Assembly: GCA_001567275.1 (NCBI GenBank)
Contig: LNBX01000030.1
Location: forward strand, 22,251-86,250
Source: Bacteroidetes bacterium OLB10
GTDB lineage: Bacteria; Bacteroidota; Bacteroidia; AKYH767-A; OLB10
Direction of reading: 5' to 3'
DNA length: 64,000 nt
Shown here: one piece after another, positions 1-10,676 of the stretch
How the letters are laid out: each line of letters starts with the position of its first letter
Numbering within the stretch: the first letter of the stretch is position 1
Notes under the pieces: model-generated
What the model saw: the letters and a program-made list of their open reading frames with translations, nothing else
What the model was told of the DNA's origin: nothing
Database searches by the model: none
Position numbers and translations under genes: made by a program

Positions 1-147
1 TGAGTCAATACCTTCTCCTTCAAACACAGTGCGGAATACACATCCCTGCGCTTTTTCTTTTACAGGCTCACTTGAATGGTGCAGCGTCAACAGTGGCAGC
101 GAAGCCATCACAGGAATAAATGCATAAAATAATTTTGTTCTGTTCAT
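1..147 (-). CDS. Secreted protein of unknown function, N-terminal fragment
   Basis: An open frame starts with ATG at 147 on the minus strand and runs 49 codons off the left edge. It begins MNRTKLFYAF, followed by a hydrophobic stretch to about residue 22 and then a polar region, which looks like a Sec signal peptide. Too little is present to name a family. It diverges from the DUF6438 gene at 243, so the 95 bases between them should hold both promoters. I see no strict TAnnTTTG box there. Confidence 0.6.
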   Translation of the reverse strand, partial: MNRTKLFYAFIPVMASLPLLTLHHSSEPVKEKAQGCVFRTVFEGEGIDS

Positions 148-242
148 AACCCTTAAATTTTATTGATTTATGCATAGGATGCCATCCTGTAAATAATTTC
201 ATAAAATTTGTTCCGTCAGTTCACGTTTAACATATTTGTAAA

Positions 243-755
243 ATGATTTCGAAAAAAATATTTCCGTTTGCCATTGCAGCAGTTGTTTATGGTTTGATGT
301 TTACATCTTACAGTTGTTCAGTTGAGAAAAAAACAAAGAGTAATGGTGATTCACTTCTTGTTTCTATACAGCGATATCCCTGTTTTGGCCGTTGCCCTTA
401 TTACGATGCTTCGCTTTATGAAAGCGGTTACATATTGATTAACCGCAAAGGATTTATGGATAATCTGGGTGTGTATTCTTCAAAAGCAACCAAAGAGGAG
501 ATGAAAGAATTAATCAAAGAAGCCGAACGTGCAGGATATCAGTCATTGCCCGACAGTTTTTATAATCCCGGCATTGCAGACTATCCGGCAACCATTACCA
601 GGGTAAATCTGAATGGAAAAATCAAGAGAGTATTTGATGGCGAACCTGAAGCGCCCCAAAGCCTGAAAAAATTTGAAGAGACGCTGCATAACTTTTTCAC
701 TCAGAAAGAAAGAAACTGGCAGCTGATTCGGAAAAAAGCAGGAGAAGAGGATTAA
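243..755 (+). CDS. DUF6438 domain lipoprotein
   Basis: This 170-residue protein starts with a hydrophobic leader that ends in SYSC (Cys25). That is a somewhat atypical lipobox, so it is probably a lipoprotein anchored in a membrane. The mature part begins with a region like IQRYPCFGRCPYYDASLY and continues to a PATITRVNLNGK segment, which matches my memory of the DUF6438 family (short Bacteroidota proteins with an N-terminal CxGxCP motif). The biochemical function is unknown. The gene stands alone ahead of secA, which has its own promoter. The family call is by pattern recognition. Confidence 0.75.
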   Translation: MISKKIFPFAIAAVVYGLMFTSYSCSVEKKTKSNGDSLLVSIQRYPCFGRCPYYDASLYESGYILINRKGFMDNLGVYSSKATKEEMKELIKEAERAGYQSLPDSFYNPGIADYPATITRVNLNGKIKRVFDGEPEAPQSLKKFEETLHNFFTQKERNWQLIRKKAGEED

Positions 756-818
756 ACCGATTTTCATCCTACCTTAATTAAAAACCGGAAATGATGCATC
801 TTTCAGCATTTCTGCTGC

Positions 819-849
819 TTTGAATTGCAGCCTCATTACGCTATCTTTG
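819..849 (+). promoter_or_regulatory. secA promoter, Bacteroidota type
   Basis: A TTTG (-33 element, 819-822) is followed after 19 bases by TATCTTTG (842-849), an exact match to the Bacteroidota -7 consensus TAnnTTTG. The expected transcription start is near 856, 30 bases before the secA ATG at 886. An in-frame ATG at 820 lies inside this promoter and so cannot be the real start. Confidence 0.75.
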
Positions 850-885
850 CACACTTTTATTTTAGTTTTAAGGAAACATAGTACG

Positions 886-3800
886 ATGATAGATTTTCTA
901 AGTAAATCCATTTCAAAAATATTCAGCAGCAAAACCGAGAGCGACTATAAAAAGCTGGCTCCCATTATTGATGAAGTAAATGCTGTTGCCGAAAATTTGA
1001 AATCGCTCAGCAACGATGAGTTAAGAAATAAAACCCTTGAATTCAGAAATACAATCACTGAATATCTCGCAGATACGGATACAGAATTGAATCAGTTGAA
1101 TGAGGAGGCAGAATCCAATCAGGAAATGGATGCAGCCAAAAAGGAAGACTTGTATTCGCGCATTGATGCACTGAAGAAAGAACGCAACAAAAAGATTGAA
1201 GAAGTGCTTAGTCAGATTCAGGCCGAAGCATTTGCAGTAGTTCGCGAAACAGCAAGACGTTTTACCGAAAATGCAGAGCTGGAAGTTACAGCTACTGACA
1301 ACGACAGGCAATTAGTGCTCAGGCGCGATGGTGTAAAAATTGAAGGCGACAGAGCCATCTTCAGCAACACCTGGACGGCAGCAGGAACAAAAATTACATG
1401 GAACATGGTGCATTACGATGTTCAGCTTATTGGCGGTTCGGTATTGCATCAGGGAAAAATTGCAGAGATGGCAACCGGTGAAGGAAAAACACTCGTGGCT
1501 ACCTTGCCAATATATCTGAATGCGCTGCCCGGTGCAGGTGTGCATGTGGTAACCGTTAACGATTACCTCGCAAAACGTGACGCGGAATGGAACGGTCCGA
1601 TCTTTGAATTTCTTGGACTGACAGTTGATTGCATTGACAAACATCAACCCAACACCGAAGAAAGACGTAATGCCTACAAAGCAGATATCACCTATGGAAC
1701 CAACAACGAATTTGGTTTTGATTATCTGCGCGATAATATGACGCGCCATGCCAATGAAATGGTTCAGCGTCCGCATCACTATGCAATTGTTGACGAGGTG
1801 GACAGTGTGTTGATTGACGATGCACGTACTCCTTTGATTATTTCAGGTCCTACACCCAAAGGTGACACACAGGAATTTTTTGCACTGAAACCAAAAGTTG
1901 AAATTCTGTTCAATGCACAGCGAAATTATGTGAATACCGTGCTTGCAGATGCCAAAAAGAAATTTGGTGAAAACAAACCTGATGATGCAGGTATGCCTTT
2001 ACTCCGTGCTTACCGAGGTTTGCCAAGAAACAGTGCACTGGTAAAATTTCTGAGCGAACAAGGTGTTAAAACATTGTTGCAAAAAACTGAAAACCATTAC
2101 ATGCAGGACCAGCAGAAGGAAATGCATAAAGTGGATGCAGAATTGTTTTTTGTGATTGACGAAAAAAACAACACGGTTGAACTTACTGAAAAAGGTATTG
2201 AGCTGATAACAGCCAACAACGAAGATGCTAACTTCTTTGTGATGCCTGATGTAGGAAGTGTGATTGCTGAGATTGAACGTTCAGCATTAAGCAACGAAGA
2301 GAAGTTGGAGAAGAAAGAAGTGTTGATGCGCGACTTTGCAATAAAGTCAGAACGTATTCATACCATCAATCAGTTACTCAAAGCTTATACCTTGTTTGAG
2401 CGTGATGTGGAGTATATCATTGCTGAAGGTAAAGTAAAAATTGTAGATGAACAGACAGGTCGTGTGCTCGAAGGAAGAAGATATTCCGATGGACTGCATC
2501 AGGCAATTGAAGCAAAGGAGAGTGTAAAAATTGAAGCTGCTACACAAACCTATGCAACCATCACATTGCAGAATTATTTTCGTATGTACCACAAGCTTGC
2601 AGGTATGACCGGTACTGCCGAAACAGAAGCAGGTGAGTTTTGGGAAATTTACAAATTAGATGTAGTAGTAATTCCTACCAACAAGAAAATTATCCGTGAC
2701 GACCGTCAGGATTTGGTGTATAAAACAAGACGTGAAAAATACAATGCCGTAATTGAAGAAATTGCACAACTTACTGCTGCAGGGCGACCGGTGCTGGTGG
2801 GTACAACATCTGTGGAAATTTCGGAGTTGCTGAGCCGTATGCTCAAACAGCGCAACATCAAGCACAATGTGTTGAACGCAAAACTTCACAAGAAAGAAGC
2901 CGACATCGTAGCTGAAGCCGGACAGGCAGGCACCGTAACCATTGCTACCAACATGGCCGGTCGTGGTACGGATATTAAACTCGGCCCCGGAGTAAAAGAA
3001 GCAGGAGGTCTTGCAATCGTTGGTACTGAGCGTCACGATTCACGAAGGGTTGACCGTCAGTTGCGTGGTCGTGCAGGTCGTCAGGGAGATCCGGGTTCAT
3101 CACAGTTTTTTGTTTCACTCGAAGATGATCTGATGCGTTTGTTCGGAAGTGAAAGAATTGCACGTCTGATGGACCGAATGGGATTGAAAGAAGGTGAAGT
3201 CATTCAGCACAGCATGATTACCAAATCTATTGAACGTGCTCAGAAAAAAGTGGAGGAAAACAACTTCGGTATTCGTAAACGTTTGTTAGAGTACGATGAC
3301 GTAATGAATGCACAGCGCGAAGTGATTTATAAAAAACGCAGACATGCTTTGTTTGGTGAGCGCCTGGCACTCGATATTCTGAATCTGCAGTATGATGTAT
3401 GCGACAGCATTGTTAGTGCTTATGATCAGGAACGCAATTTTGAAGCTTTTCAGCTTGACCTGATACGTTATCTGTCATTAGAATCACCGGTTGATGAGAA
3501 AACGTTTATGCAGATAAAGCCTGAAGATTTAACTCAGCAGGTTTTTGAAAAACTCTACATTCACTACAAGCAAAAGTCGCAGATGATTGCTGATAAGGCA
3601 TATCCTGTGATTGAATCTATTTATCTCAATCAGGGAAAGACCATCAACGAAGTAGTGGTGCCTTTTGCTGATGGACAGAAAGCAATGAATGTATTATGCT
3701 CACTTGCCAAAGCGTATGAAACCAAGTGCAAAGAACTGATTACATCTTTTGAAAAAACGGTTGTGCTGAGTTTTATTGACGAAGCATGGACAGAACATCT

Positions 3801-4191
3801 TCGCGAGATGGATGAACTCCGTACCAGTGTGCAGAATGCAGTGTACGAACAGAAAGATCCGTTGTTGATTTATAAGTTTGAGTCTTTCGAATTGTTTAAG
3901 CGGATGCTTGAAAGAGTGAATAAGGAAATAGTGTCGTTTCTTGAGAAAGGATTTATCCCGGTGCAAAATCCGGAGAATGTACAGGAAGCACGTCCGCAGC
4001 AACAGCGTACCGATATGAGCAAGTTGCAAACTAGTCATACCGGTTCCGAATCATCTTCAGACGAAAGACAAGGGCCTCCACCGCCACCACGGCAACAACC
4101 TGCTAAGGCCGAAGTAAAAGTTGGAAGAAATGATCCTTGTCCTTGTGGAAGCGGAAAGAAATTCAAAAACTGCCACGGAGCAAATTCATAA
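886..4191 (+). CDS. secA: Protein translocase ATPase SecA
   Basis: SecA is the cytoplasmic motor that pushes preproteins through SecYEG. The 1101-residue product has Walker A MATGEGKT (about 195-202), the DEVD box (about 303-306) followed by [10 protein letters not shown], the second motor domain with GTDIKLG and the [13 protein letters not shown] motif, and a C-terminal zinc-binding SEC-C tail with [13 protein letters not shown]. It is longer than E. coli SecA (901), as usual in Bacteroidota. I chose ATG 886 ([11 protein letters not shown]) because a promoter ends at 849 and an AAGGAA element lies at about 870-875; an in-frame ATG at 820 is upstream of the predicted transcript start. SecA is required for export of the many secreted proteins in this window. 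Confidence 0.98.
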   Translation: MIDFLSKSISKIFSSKTESDYKKLAPIIDEVNAVAENLKSLSNDELRNKTLEFRNTITEYLADTDTELNQLNEEAESNQEMDAAKKEDLYSRIDALKKERNKKIEEVLSQIQAEAFAVVRETARRFTENAELEVTATDNDRQLVLRRDGVKIEGDRAIFSNTWTAAGTKITWNMVHYDVQLIGGSVLHQGKIAEMATGEGKTLVATLPIYLNALPGAGVHVVTVNDYLAKRDAEWNGPIFEFLGLTVDCIDKHQPNTEERRNAYKADITYGTNNEFGFDYLRDNMTRHANEMVQRPHHYAIVDEVDSVLIDDARTPLIISGPTPKGDTQEFFALKPKVEILFNAQRNYVNTVLADAKKKFGENKPDDAGMPLLRAYRGLPRNSALVKFLSEQGVKTLLQKTENHYMQDQQKEMHKVDAELFFVIDEKNNTVELTEKGIELITANNEDANFFVMPDVGSVIAEIERSALSNEEKLEKKEVLMRDFAIKSERIHTINQLLKAYTLFERDVEYIIAEGKVKIVDEQTGRVLEGRRYSDGLHQAIEAKESVKIEAATQTYATITLQNYFRMYHKLAGMTGTAETEAGEFWEIYKLDVVVIPTNKKIIRDDRQDLVYKTRREKYNAVIEEIAQLTAAGRPVLVGTTSVEISELLSRMLKQRNIKHNVLNAKLHKKEADIVAEAGQAGTVTIATNMAGRGTDIKLGPGVKEAGGLAIVGTERHDSRRVDRQLRGRAGRQGDPGSSQFFVSLEDDLMRLFGSERIARLMDRMGLKEGEVIQHSMITKSIERAQKKVEENNFGIRKRLLEYDDVMNAQREVIYKKRRHALFGERLALDILNLQYDVCDSIVSAYDQERNFEAFQLDLIRYLSLESPVDEKTFMQIKPEDLTQQVFEKLYIHYKQKSQMIADKAYPVIESIYLNQGKTINEVVVPFADGQKAMNVLCSLAKAYETKCKELITSFEKTVVLSFIDEAWTEHLREMDELRTSVQNAVYEQKDPLLIYKFESFELFKRMLERVNKEIVSFLEKGFIPVQNPENVQEARPQQQRTDMSKLQTSHTGSESSSDERQGPPPPPRQQPAKAEVKVGRNDPCPCGSGKKFKNCHGANS

Positions 4192-4238
4192 GTTGAAGTT
4201 GTATTAAATAAATTGCACCAATCTAATTCTGCAAGCCA

Positions 4239-5261
4239 ATGTCACTCGATACCGTACAAAACCTTATCCGTGAAGTTGAAGATTTTAAGATAGATACTTC
4301 TTCCGATCTTGAAAATTTCAGACTGAAATTTTTGTCTAAAAAAGGATTGATAGGCGAGGTGTTTTCGCTGATGAAAACTATTGCACCACAGGAAAGAAAA
4401 CAGTTTGGTCAGCAAGTGAATTTGCTCAAGCAAAATGCTGAAGAAAAATTCGAGTCGTTCAAACTGCAGTTCGAAGAAAAAACAGAACAGCAACAGTTGA
4501 TTGACATCACCCTTCCCGGTGAACCTCTGGAGTCGGGCGCCATGCATCCGTTGTCAATAATCCGCAATCGTATTATCGAAATTTTCGGGGCAATAGGTTT
4601 CACTGTTTCAGATGGTCCTGAGATTGAAGATGACTGGCATAATTTTTCAGCATTGAATTTTACAGAGGATCATCCTGCACGTGATATGCAGGATACTTTT
4701 TTTGTTCAGAAAAATCCTGACCTTGCATTGCGTACACACACTTCTTCGGTGCAGGTAAGAATAATGGAAAACAACAAACCTCCCATTCGCACTATTTCTC
4801 CGGGAAGAGTTTATCGTAATGAAGCCATCTCTGCACGTGCACATTGTTTTTTTCATCAGGTAGAAGGTTTGTATATTGACAAAGATGTTTCGTTTGCTGA
4901 CCTGAAACAAACACTGTTGTATTTTGCAAAAGAAATGTTTGGAACAGACACTAAAATACGTCTGCGCCCTTCTTATTTTCCGTTTACTGAGCCTTCAGCA
5001 GAAATGGATATCAGTTGCACTTTCTGCAAGGGCGAAGGTTGTAATATTTGCAAATACACCGGATGGGTAGAAATTTTAGGTTGCGGTATGGTAGATCCTG
5101 CTGTGCTTGATAATTGTAAAATAGATCATCAGGAGTACAGTGGTTTTGCTTTTGGTATGGGCATTGAACGCATCACCATGCTGGTTTACGACATCAACGA
5201 CCTGCGGATTTTTTCTGAGAATGATGTTCGCTTCTTAAAACAATTTAAAGGTATCGGATAA
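4239..5261 (+). CDS. pheS: Phenylalanyl-tRNA synthetase alpha subunit
   Basis: Catalytic subunit of the class II heterotetrameric synthetase that charges tRNA-Phe. The 340 residues match the usual length. Visible are the N-terminal coiled-coil arm, motif 2 with RVYRNEAISARAHCFFHQVEG, the Cys cluster CTFCKGEGCNICK found in many bacterial PheS proteins, and motif 3 GFAFGMGIERITML near the end. It lies 47 bases after secA and may be co-transcribed. The beta subunit gene is not in the window. No Shine-Dalgarno sequence precedes the ATG. Confidence 0.97.
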   Translation: MSLDTVQNLIREVEDFKIDTSSDLENFRLKFLSKKGLIGEVFSLMKTIAPQERKQFGQQVNLLKQNAEEKFESFKLQFEEKTEQQQLIDITLPGEPLESGAMHPLSIIRNRIIEIFGAIGFTVSDGPEIEDDWHNFSALNFTEDHPARDMQDTFFVQKNPDLALRTHTSSVQVRIMENNKPPIRTISPGRVYRNEAISARAHCFFHQVEGLYIDKDVSFADLKQTLLYFAKEMFGTDTKIRLRPSYFPFTEPSAEMDISCTFCKGEGCNICKYTGWVEILGCGMVDPAVLDNCKIDHQEYSGFAFGMGIERITMLVYDINDLRIFSENDVRFLKQFKGIG

Positions 5262-5286
5262 TTTTTATTGACAGGTATTATAAAGA

Positions 5287-8200
5287 TTACCTCAGCAGAT
5301 TAAAGGTTCCCTTTTTACTAATTGTTTTTCCGTCAAACCATGTTTCGGCTTTCACAGTGTAAACGTATGTTTCAACATTTTGGAGTAGTCCTTTGTAGTA
5401 TCCATTCCATCCTTTGCTGAAATCATCCGACTCGAACAGCAGCTGCCCCCAACGGTTGTAAATTTTAAATTCTATCAGTCGTTTCAAACCTAATCCTTCT
5501 GCGTAAATAACATCGTTTGAGCCATCACCGTTTGGTGTAAATGCAGTAGGCACATCAATGGTTACGCGCGGATCAATCTCAATGTTGAAGTATGAAACAC
5601 CGGAGTAGCATCCCGCTCTGTCGGTATAGGTTGCAGTATAAAGTGTGTTGCTTAGTGGCAATGCCCATGGGTCAGGACAGAAGATACAACTCAGTCCGTT
5701 TACAGGATTCCAGGTGATGATAAAATTGGTGTCAATACCTGTTTCTAAATGAATGGAATCGCCAATAAAAATATTCTGACTCACATTCACAGATGTTTGC
5801 GGGGTATAAATGATAACAGGTACTGTTAATGTTGCAGAACATCCATTGACATCAGTAATCACCACATTGTAAATGGTACTCTGAGATGGAGTAGCAACCG
5901 GATTGGCAATGGTTGTGTTTGAAAGTCCCGTTGCAGGTGTCCACTGATAACTTGTGCCACCGCTTGCACTAAGTTGTACAGGTTTGCCAACACACGTATC
6001 GCCTCCGGTAGCCTGAGCATTAGGAAGTGTGTTGATGGTAAATTTTTTCCTGAGAGTATCCTTACATCCCCATGTGCTGTTGTCAATAGCAAGAGTTACT
6101 GTGTAAATGCCCGGTACGTTAATCTGATACGGAGGCGGTGTAACTCCATTATAACTCTGACCGTTTCCAAGTGTCCAGATGTTGTTAGTTGCATTCAGCG
6201 AATTGTTTACGAGAGTTATCTGTTCACCTGCACACAATGAAGTGTCTCCATTGTTGATATTAAAATCAGCAATCACCTGTCTGATGAAAACAGGATTTGT
6301 TTTTGTGTATGTACATGTCGAGTCAGGTGACCACATCACCAGCCCAACCTGTGTTTGTCCGCTTGGAGGATTGATGTTGAAGGTATGAGTGATGGGTGAA
6401 ACTCCGGGAGAGGTAGTACCATCACCAAAATCCCACGAATAAGCTCCGAGATCTGAAGTGTCTTTAATACTGAGCGTGATGGATTGTCCTTTGCAAATAG
6501 TTGAAGGAACAATATTGAAATTACCTACAGGCCCTACCACATGAATGGTATCATAAGCAGTATCTCTGCATCCGAATGAGCTGCTCACAATAAGTTGAAT
6601 GTTGTACAGTCCCGGAGTCTGATAAATGGTTCCGGCAACAGGTGTAACAAAAATATTTGAGCTGTTACCCAGATTCCATTCTCTGCTGCCGAATACACTT
6701 ACTGTGCTGGTATCATAAAAATTAACCAACAAAGGATAACAAAAATTTTGTGTGCTGTCAGCACTGCTCACAAATCCTGCTTTTGGATAATCCTGCACAT
6801 TGATAAAATTTGTCATGGTTCGGTGCCCCGTACAACCAATGGAATCAGTAATATTGAGGGTGACAGTATATGAACCGGGTGCGTTGTAAGTATGCGATGG
6901 TAAGGTAAGATTAGATGTTCCTCCATCACCAAAATTCCACTGATAACTCGGAAATGCCTGATAAGAAGGATAGAAGTTGACTGTTTCGCCAACACAAATA
7001 TTATTTTTTGTTGCCACGAAATTTGTATCAGGAATGGATGTAGAAATCATCATCTGATAAACACTGGTGCAACCAATCGTATCTCTTACTGTGAGTGTAA
7101 CCCACCATTTTCCTGAATCGCTTGGGACAGTGTATGTGTGAGAAGGGTTCTGAAGATTTGAAGTTGTTCCGTCTCCAAAGCTCCAGGTATAAGAAGCTAT
7201 CAAAGTGTCGGCATAACTGCTGTCAGTAAAATTAATGGTTAACGGCATACAACCGAAAGTCTTATTCGCTTTGAAATAGGAATTAACACTATATACGTTT
7301 ACTTGTTTCTTTATGGAATCCACACAGCCATTGATATCTGTTACTACCAGTTTAACCGGAAATGAACCGGGACTCAAAAAAGTATGTGTTGTTGTAGGCA
7401 TACCTGAATTGTGCGGAGGTGTACTGTCGTTCCAGTACCACAGATATCCCTCGTTACATGAGCCATAAGCATCAACAGATGATTGCGCATCAACATTGAT
7501 GGTGTGGTTCTGACAAATAATGGAGTCTCTTGTAAAATTAGCCTGTATATTTCGCACATGAACCTTTGCAGAGTCAAGAGCAGGAAGACAACCTGAAGAT
7601 GGATTGAATGCTGTAAGTATTACCGTATAATCACCTGTTGCAGTGTAAACGTGTGTCGGGTTGCTGTTTCCTGAGTTGACAAGAAAAGTTCCATCACCAA
7701 AATCCCAGTTCCACGTAGTTGCATCCTGAATGTTCGCAGGGAAATGATAAATCATTGGAGTATTACAGTTTCCTGCAACATAAAATTTCGCCATTGGTCC
7801 GTTCACGGTTACTGTTTGCGTAGCTGTATCAATACAGCCGTTGTAAGATGTAGTGAGCGTGATGGTTTGTTGTCCGGTTTGTGTATTGAAATTCCAGACA
7901 GGGTTTGGGTCGGTGTAGCAATGCGAAAGCATTCCTCCGTCACCGGTGTAGTGATAAAACTGAACAGAATCAGAAGGTGGTGTCAGATTAGTAAGTTGCA
8001 CAGGTGTATTGGGACAAATGTTTGTAGGTACAACTGAAAAAGCAGTAGCTGCAGGTGATCCGACATATATTGGAATGAGAAAAGAAGTGTCTTTACATCC
8101 TGCAGCATTCGTCACCATTATTTGTGCATAATAAATTCCGGGTTGCGTATAGGTGTGTGTGGCAGTTGTGGCAGTGCCTGATGTTTGTGTGCCATCACCA

Positions 8201-9660
8201 AAAAGGAAAGTATAATTTACAATAGGCTCCCGTGAGCGGCTCGAATCTGAAAATGTTACAGTGAGTGGTGCGCATCCAAAAGATTTGTCAGGCATCATTC
8301 GTGCAGTAACTTTAAAAACAGTATCGGTATTTAGTTTAATGATGGTATCTCTGCATCCATGCGTACTGATAGCAACAAGCATGGTGCTATAGAGATAATA
8401 GTCATAGATGGTATATTGATTCGTGTCAGGAAGTGAATAGGTGTGAATAGGATTTACCTGAGAAGAAATGGTACTGTCACCAAATATCCATAGATAAGAT
8501 GCGGCATTGGTTGATGTGTTGGTATATTGTGCAGTATAAGGCCAGTTACAGCTATATCCGGGCCCTGAAGTGAAATTGGCAAATGGCTGTTCAACATGAA
8601 TGGTAATGGTGGTATCATCGGTACAAAAACCATTCTGTATTTGCAATGTAACCTGATATGTTCCCGGAGCATAGGTGTGAACGGAATCGGTTCCTGTTGT
8701 GCCATCACCATAAGTGTAATGTGGATTGGTGCCTATAGACTGATTGATGAATAACACCTTTGAACAAACTGTGTCGTTTACAGCACCGAATGCAAAAAAC
8801 GAAGCTTTTGGTGCACTTACTATCACCAGTGTTTTTGCAGTATCAGTACAGTTGTTATTGTCTTTTACAATGAGCTGAACAGGATTGACACCGGTAGTGT
8901 TGTATGTAATGGGTGATGGCGTGACATTGGTGGAAGTATTACCGCCTCCGAAATCCCATAAATAAGTAAGTCCACTTCCTGTTGTGGAATTAGATACCGA
9001 TGCAATTGCAGTGAACGAAACCGTGAAAGGAGTATTACAGGCAATGGGAGGATCGGGATTGGTGGTAATAACTGCAAGAGGCTGAACACTGGTGTTGATG
9101 TAATTAGGTCGTGTTACTGATGAATCACAACCATGTGCATCCGTTACCTTCAGTGTAACATTGAAACTTCCTGCAATTGAATAAATATTTGAAGGAGCAG
9201 AATTATTTCCAATATTCGTTGCTCCGTCACCAAAAGCCCATTCTCTTTTTATGATGGCAGATCCACCTCCACCAATGGATGAATCTTTGAATGCAACAGT
9301 CAGAGGTACACATCCTGAAAGAGGAGAAGTAGTAGCCGTAAATGAGATGAATGGCTTTCCGTAAACATTAATCTGAATTGAATCAATAAACGGATTTCCT
9401 CCTAAAATACCTGTACATACTACGTTAAAACTACCTGCAGAGAAAAAAGTGTGAACAGGGTTTGCCAGATTGGAACTTGACATATCTCCAAAATCCCAGT
9501 TGATTTGACTGAGTCCTGCCGGAGATGTAAAACTTACATTCACAAGAGGTGCGCAGCCACTGGTAGTGCTTGCAGTAATTTGCGCTGAAGCACCAATACC
9601 AATGAAGCTAAAGATAATAGCTACAAGGAGTGTCTTTGTCAACCGTAAAAATATTTTCAT
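5287..9660 (-). CDS. Giant secreted PKD-repeat protein with type B T9SS sorting domain
   Basis: The 1457-residue protein has a signal peptide (MKIFLRLTKTLL to about residue 26, ending ASAQ) and then about 14 PKD-like units with WDFGDG / NPxHTY cores. Two Ig-like segments follow (about 1210-1360), and then a C-terminal domain starting VPTAFTPNGDGSNDV with YNRWGQLLFES, the gliding-motility-associated type B sorting domain (TIGR04131 type). Most PKD units start with a Cys (GCAPLTVTF, GCMPLTINF) and end with GC.DT, giving roughly one Cys pair per unit. It is probably an outer-surface adhesin or matrix protein; this role is inferred, as no catalytic domain is visible. A minus-strand promoter lies at 9763-9793. 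Confidence 0.92.
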   Translation of the reverse strand: MKIFLRLTKTLLVAIIFSFIGIGASAQITASTTSGCAPLVNVSFTSPAGLSQINWDFGDMSSSNLANPVHTFFSAGSFNVVCTGILGGNPFIDSIQINVYGKPFISFTATTSPLSGCVPLTVAFKDSSIGGGGSAIIKREWAFGDGATNIGNNSAPSNIYSIAGSFNVTLKVTDAHGCDSSVTRPNYINTSVQPLAVITTNPDPPIACNTPFTVSFTAIASVSNSTTGSGLTYLWDFGGGNTSTNVTPSPITYNTTGVNPVQLIVKDNNNCTDTAKTLVIVSAPKASFFAFGAVNDTVCSKVLFINQSIGTNPHYTYGDGTTGTDSVHTYAPGTYQVTLQIQNGFCTDDTTITIHVEQPFANFTSGPGYSCNWPYTAQYTNTSTNAASYLWIFGDSTISSQVNPIHTYSLPDTNQYTIYDYYLYSTMLVAISTHGCRDTIIKLNTDTVFKVTARMMPDKSFGCAPLTVTFSDSSRSREPIVNYTFLFGDGTQTSGTATTATHTYTQPGIYYAQIMVTNAAGCKDTSFLIPIYVGSPAATAFSVVPTNICPNTPVQLTNLTPPSDSVQFYHYTGDGGMLSHCYTDPNPVWNFNTQTGQQTITLTTSYNGCIDTATQTVTVNGPMAKFYVAGNCNTPMIYHFPANIQDATTWNWDFGDGTFLVNSGNSNPTHVYTATGDYTVILTAFNPSSGCLPALDSAKVHVRNIQANFTRDSIICQNHTINVDAQSSVDAYGSCNEGYLWYWNDSTPPHNSGMPTTTHTFLSPGSFPVKLVVTDINGCVDSIKKQVNVYSVNSYFKANKTFGCMPLTINFTDSSYADTLIASYTWSFGDGTTSNLQNPSHTYTVPSDSGKWWVTLTVRDTIGCTSVYQMMISTSIPDTNFVATKNNICVGETVNFYPSYQAFPSYQWNFGDGGTSNLTLPSHTYNAPGSYTVTLNITDSIGCTGHRTMTNFINVQDYPKAGFVSSADSTQNFCYPLLVNFYDTSTVSVFGSREWNLGNSSNIFVTPVAGTIYQTPGLYNIQLIVSSSFGCRDTAYDTIHVVGPVGNFNIVPSTICKGQSITLSIKDTSDLGAYSWDFGDGTTSPGVSPITHTFNINPPSGQTQVGLVMWSPDSTCTYTKTNPVFIRQVIADFNINNGDTSLCAGEQITLVNNSLNATNNIWTLGNGQSYNGVTPPPYQINVPGIYTVTLAIDNSTWGCKDTLRKKFTINTLPNAQATGGDTCVGKPVQLSASGGTSYQWTPATGLSNTTIANPVATPSQSTIYNVVITDVNGCSATLTVPVIIYTPQTSVNVSQNIFIGDSIHLETGIDTNFIITWNPVNGLSCIFCPDPWALPLSNTLYTATYTDRAGCYSGVSYFNIEIDPRVTIDVPTAFTPNGDGSNDVIYAEGLGLKRLIEFKIYNRWGQLLFESDDFSKGWNGYYKGLLQNVETYVYTVKAETWFDGKTISKKGTFNLLR

Positions 9661-9718
9661 TAAGCTGATAAATCTGGTTTTAAATTCGGGATGTAAAAAT
9701 AGAATTAAAAAAAAATGA

Positions 9719-9726
9719 TATGTTTG
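9719..9726 (+). promoter_or_regulatory. Candidate -7 box for the small M43-type protease
   Basis: TATGTTTG matches TAnnTTTG exactly and lies 54 bases ahead of the ATG at 9781. I see no good TTTG at the -33 distance, so this is weak. Confidence 0.35.
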
Positions 9727-9762
9727 TAGTGTAATAGTTACACCGATGAATTTTCAGTCTTT

Positions 9763-9793
9763 CAAAAGTACTCTCTTTACATGAAATCACCAA
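9763..9793 (-). promoter_or_regulatory. Promoter of the PKD-repeat gene
   Basis: On the minus strand TACTTTTG (9770-9763) fits TAnnTTTG, with TTG (9793-9791) 20 bases upstream. Transcription would begin near 9756, about 95 bases before the ATG at 9660. The site overlaps the 5' end of the divergent protease gene. Confidence 0.5.
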
Positions 9794-10639
9794 CTGTTAC
9801 TCGTTTTTTTTGTTTTCATCATTTCGGCAATGTTGTTGTTTTCAAACGCATTTGCTCAAATGAATTGTGGCACAGTGGCTCCTAGAACGTTCATTAACGC
9901 TGATATGCAGGCAGTGAAGGACAGTGGTGCTAATCAAAGAGGGTTGTTTTTCCCGGTAGATTGCCTTGGGAAAAAGTTATCCATCACTGTTTATATTTTT
10001 CGTGATAGTCTGGGAAATGATGGTATTACACAGGCATCCATAAATTCGGCTGTTCAGACAATGAATACAGATTTTGCACCCATGTGTCTTTCATTTGAAG
10101 TCTGTCGTTTTGTTTACGTGGATAATTATAATTACAACAATTATAATTTCTTTAAACACGAAGACGAGGTATATAATCTATATTACACACCCAACACCAT
10201 CAACATGTATTTTTCAGGTAAGGTTTTAGGGCCTACAGGAATCTTGGTATGCGGATATTCACATTTTCCCGGAGGGCGAGATATGATTTTTATTACCAAA
10301 GGATGTGCAGGTGATGGTAAAACACTGTCGCATGAGATGGGACATTTTTTCGGACTTTATCATACCTTCGAAACAGGAACAGGAGTTGAACTGATAAACG
10401 GCAGTAATTGTCTTACTGCAGGTGATCTTATTTGCGATACCCCTGCTGACCCTGGAGGCTCAAGTGGAATAGATTGTCAGCTGAATCCATATTTAGCAGA
10501 TATAAACGGCAACTGGTATGTACCACAGATTGGCAATATTATGTCATATTACTCTCCTGCATGCAAGTGTGGTTTTACTACACAGCAGTTCAACAGAATG
10601 ATTCAACAATTTTTAACAAACAGAAATTATCTCTGGTAA
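9781..10639 (+). CDS. Secreted M43-type zinc metalloprotease, frame broken in its signal peptide
   Basis: The protein carries HEMGHFFGLYH (HExxHxxGxxH zinc motif), a CDTPADP segment and the Met-turn NIMSYYSPAC, all as in pappalysin-like (M43) proteases, so it should hydrolyse peptides outside the cell. The open frame as read begins at ATG 9830 (MLLFSNAFAQ), too short for a signal peptide. An ATG at 9781 encodes MKSPTVTRFF and then leaves frame in a run of eight T (9804-9811). With seven T it continues VFIISAMLLFSNAFAQ, a perfect signal peptide, giving about 285 residues. It has no C-terminal sorting domain, unlike the larger protease at 21317. The M16 peptidase gene follows 37 bases downstream. 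Confidence 0.85.
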
Positions 10640-10676
10640 AATATTATTAATCTCAATAATTTTAATTTCAATCAAT

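Noticed and set aside
1312..1779. 155-codon frame antisense to secA
   Set aside because: Lies wholly inside secA on the other strand; no family pattern and no promoter.
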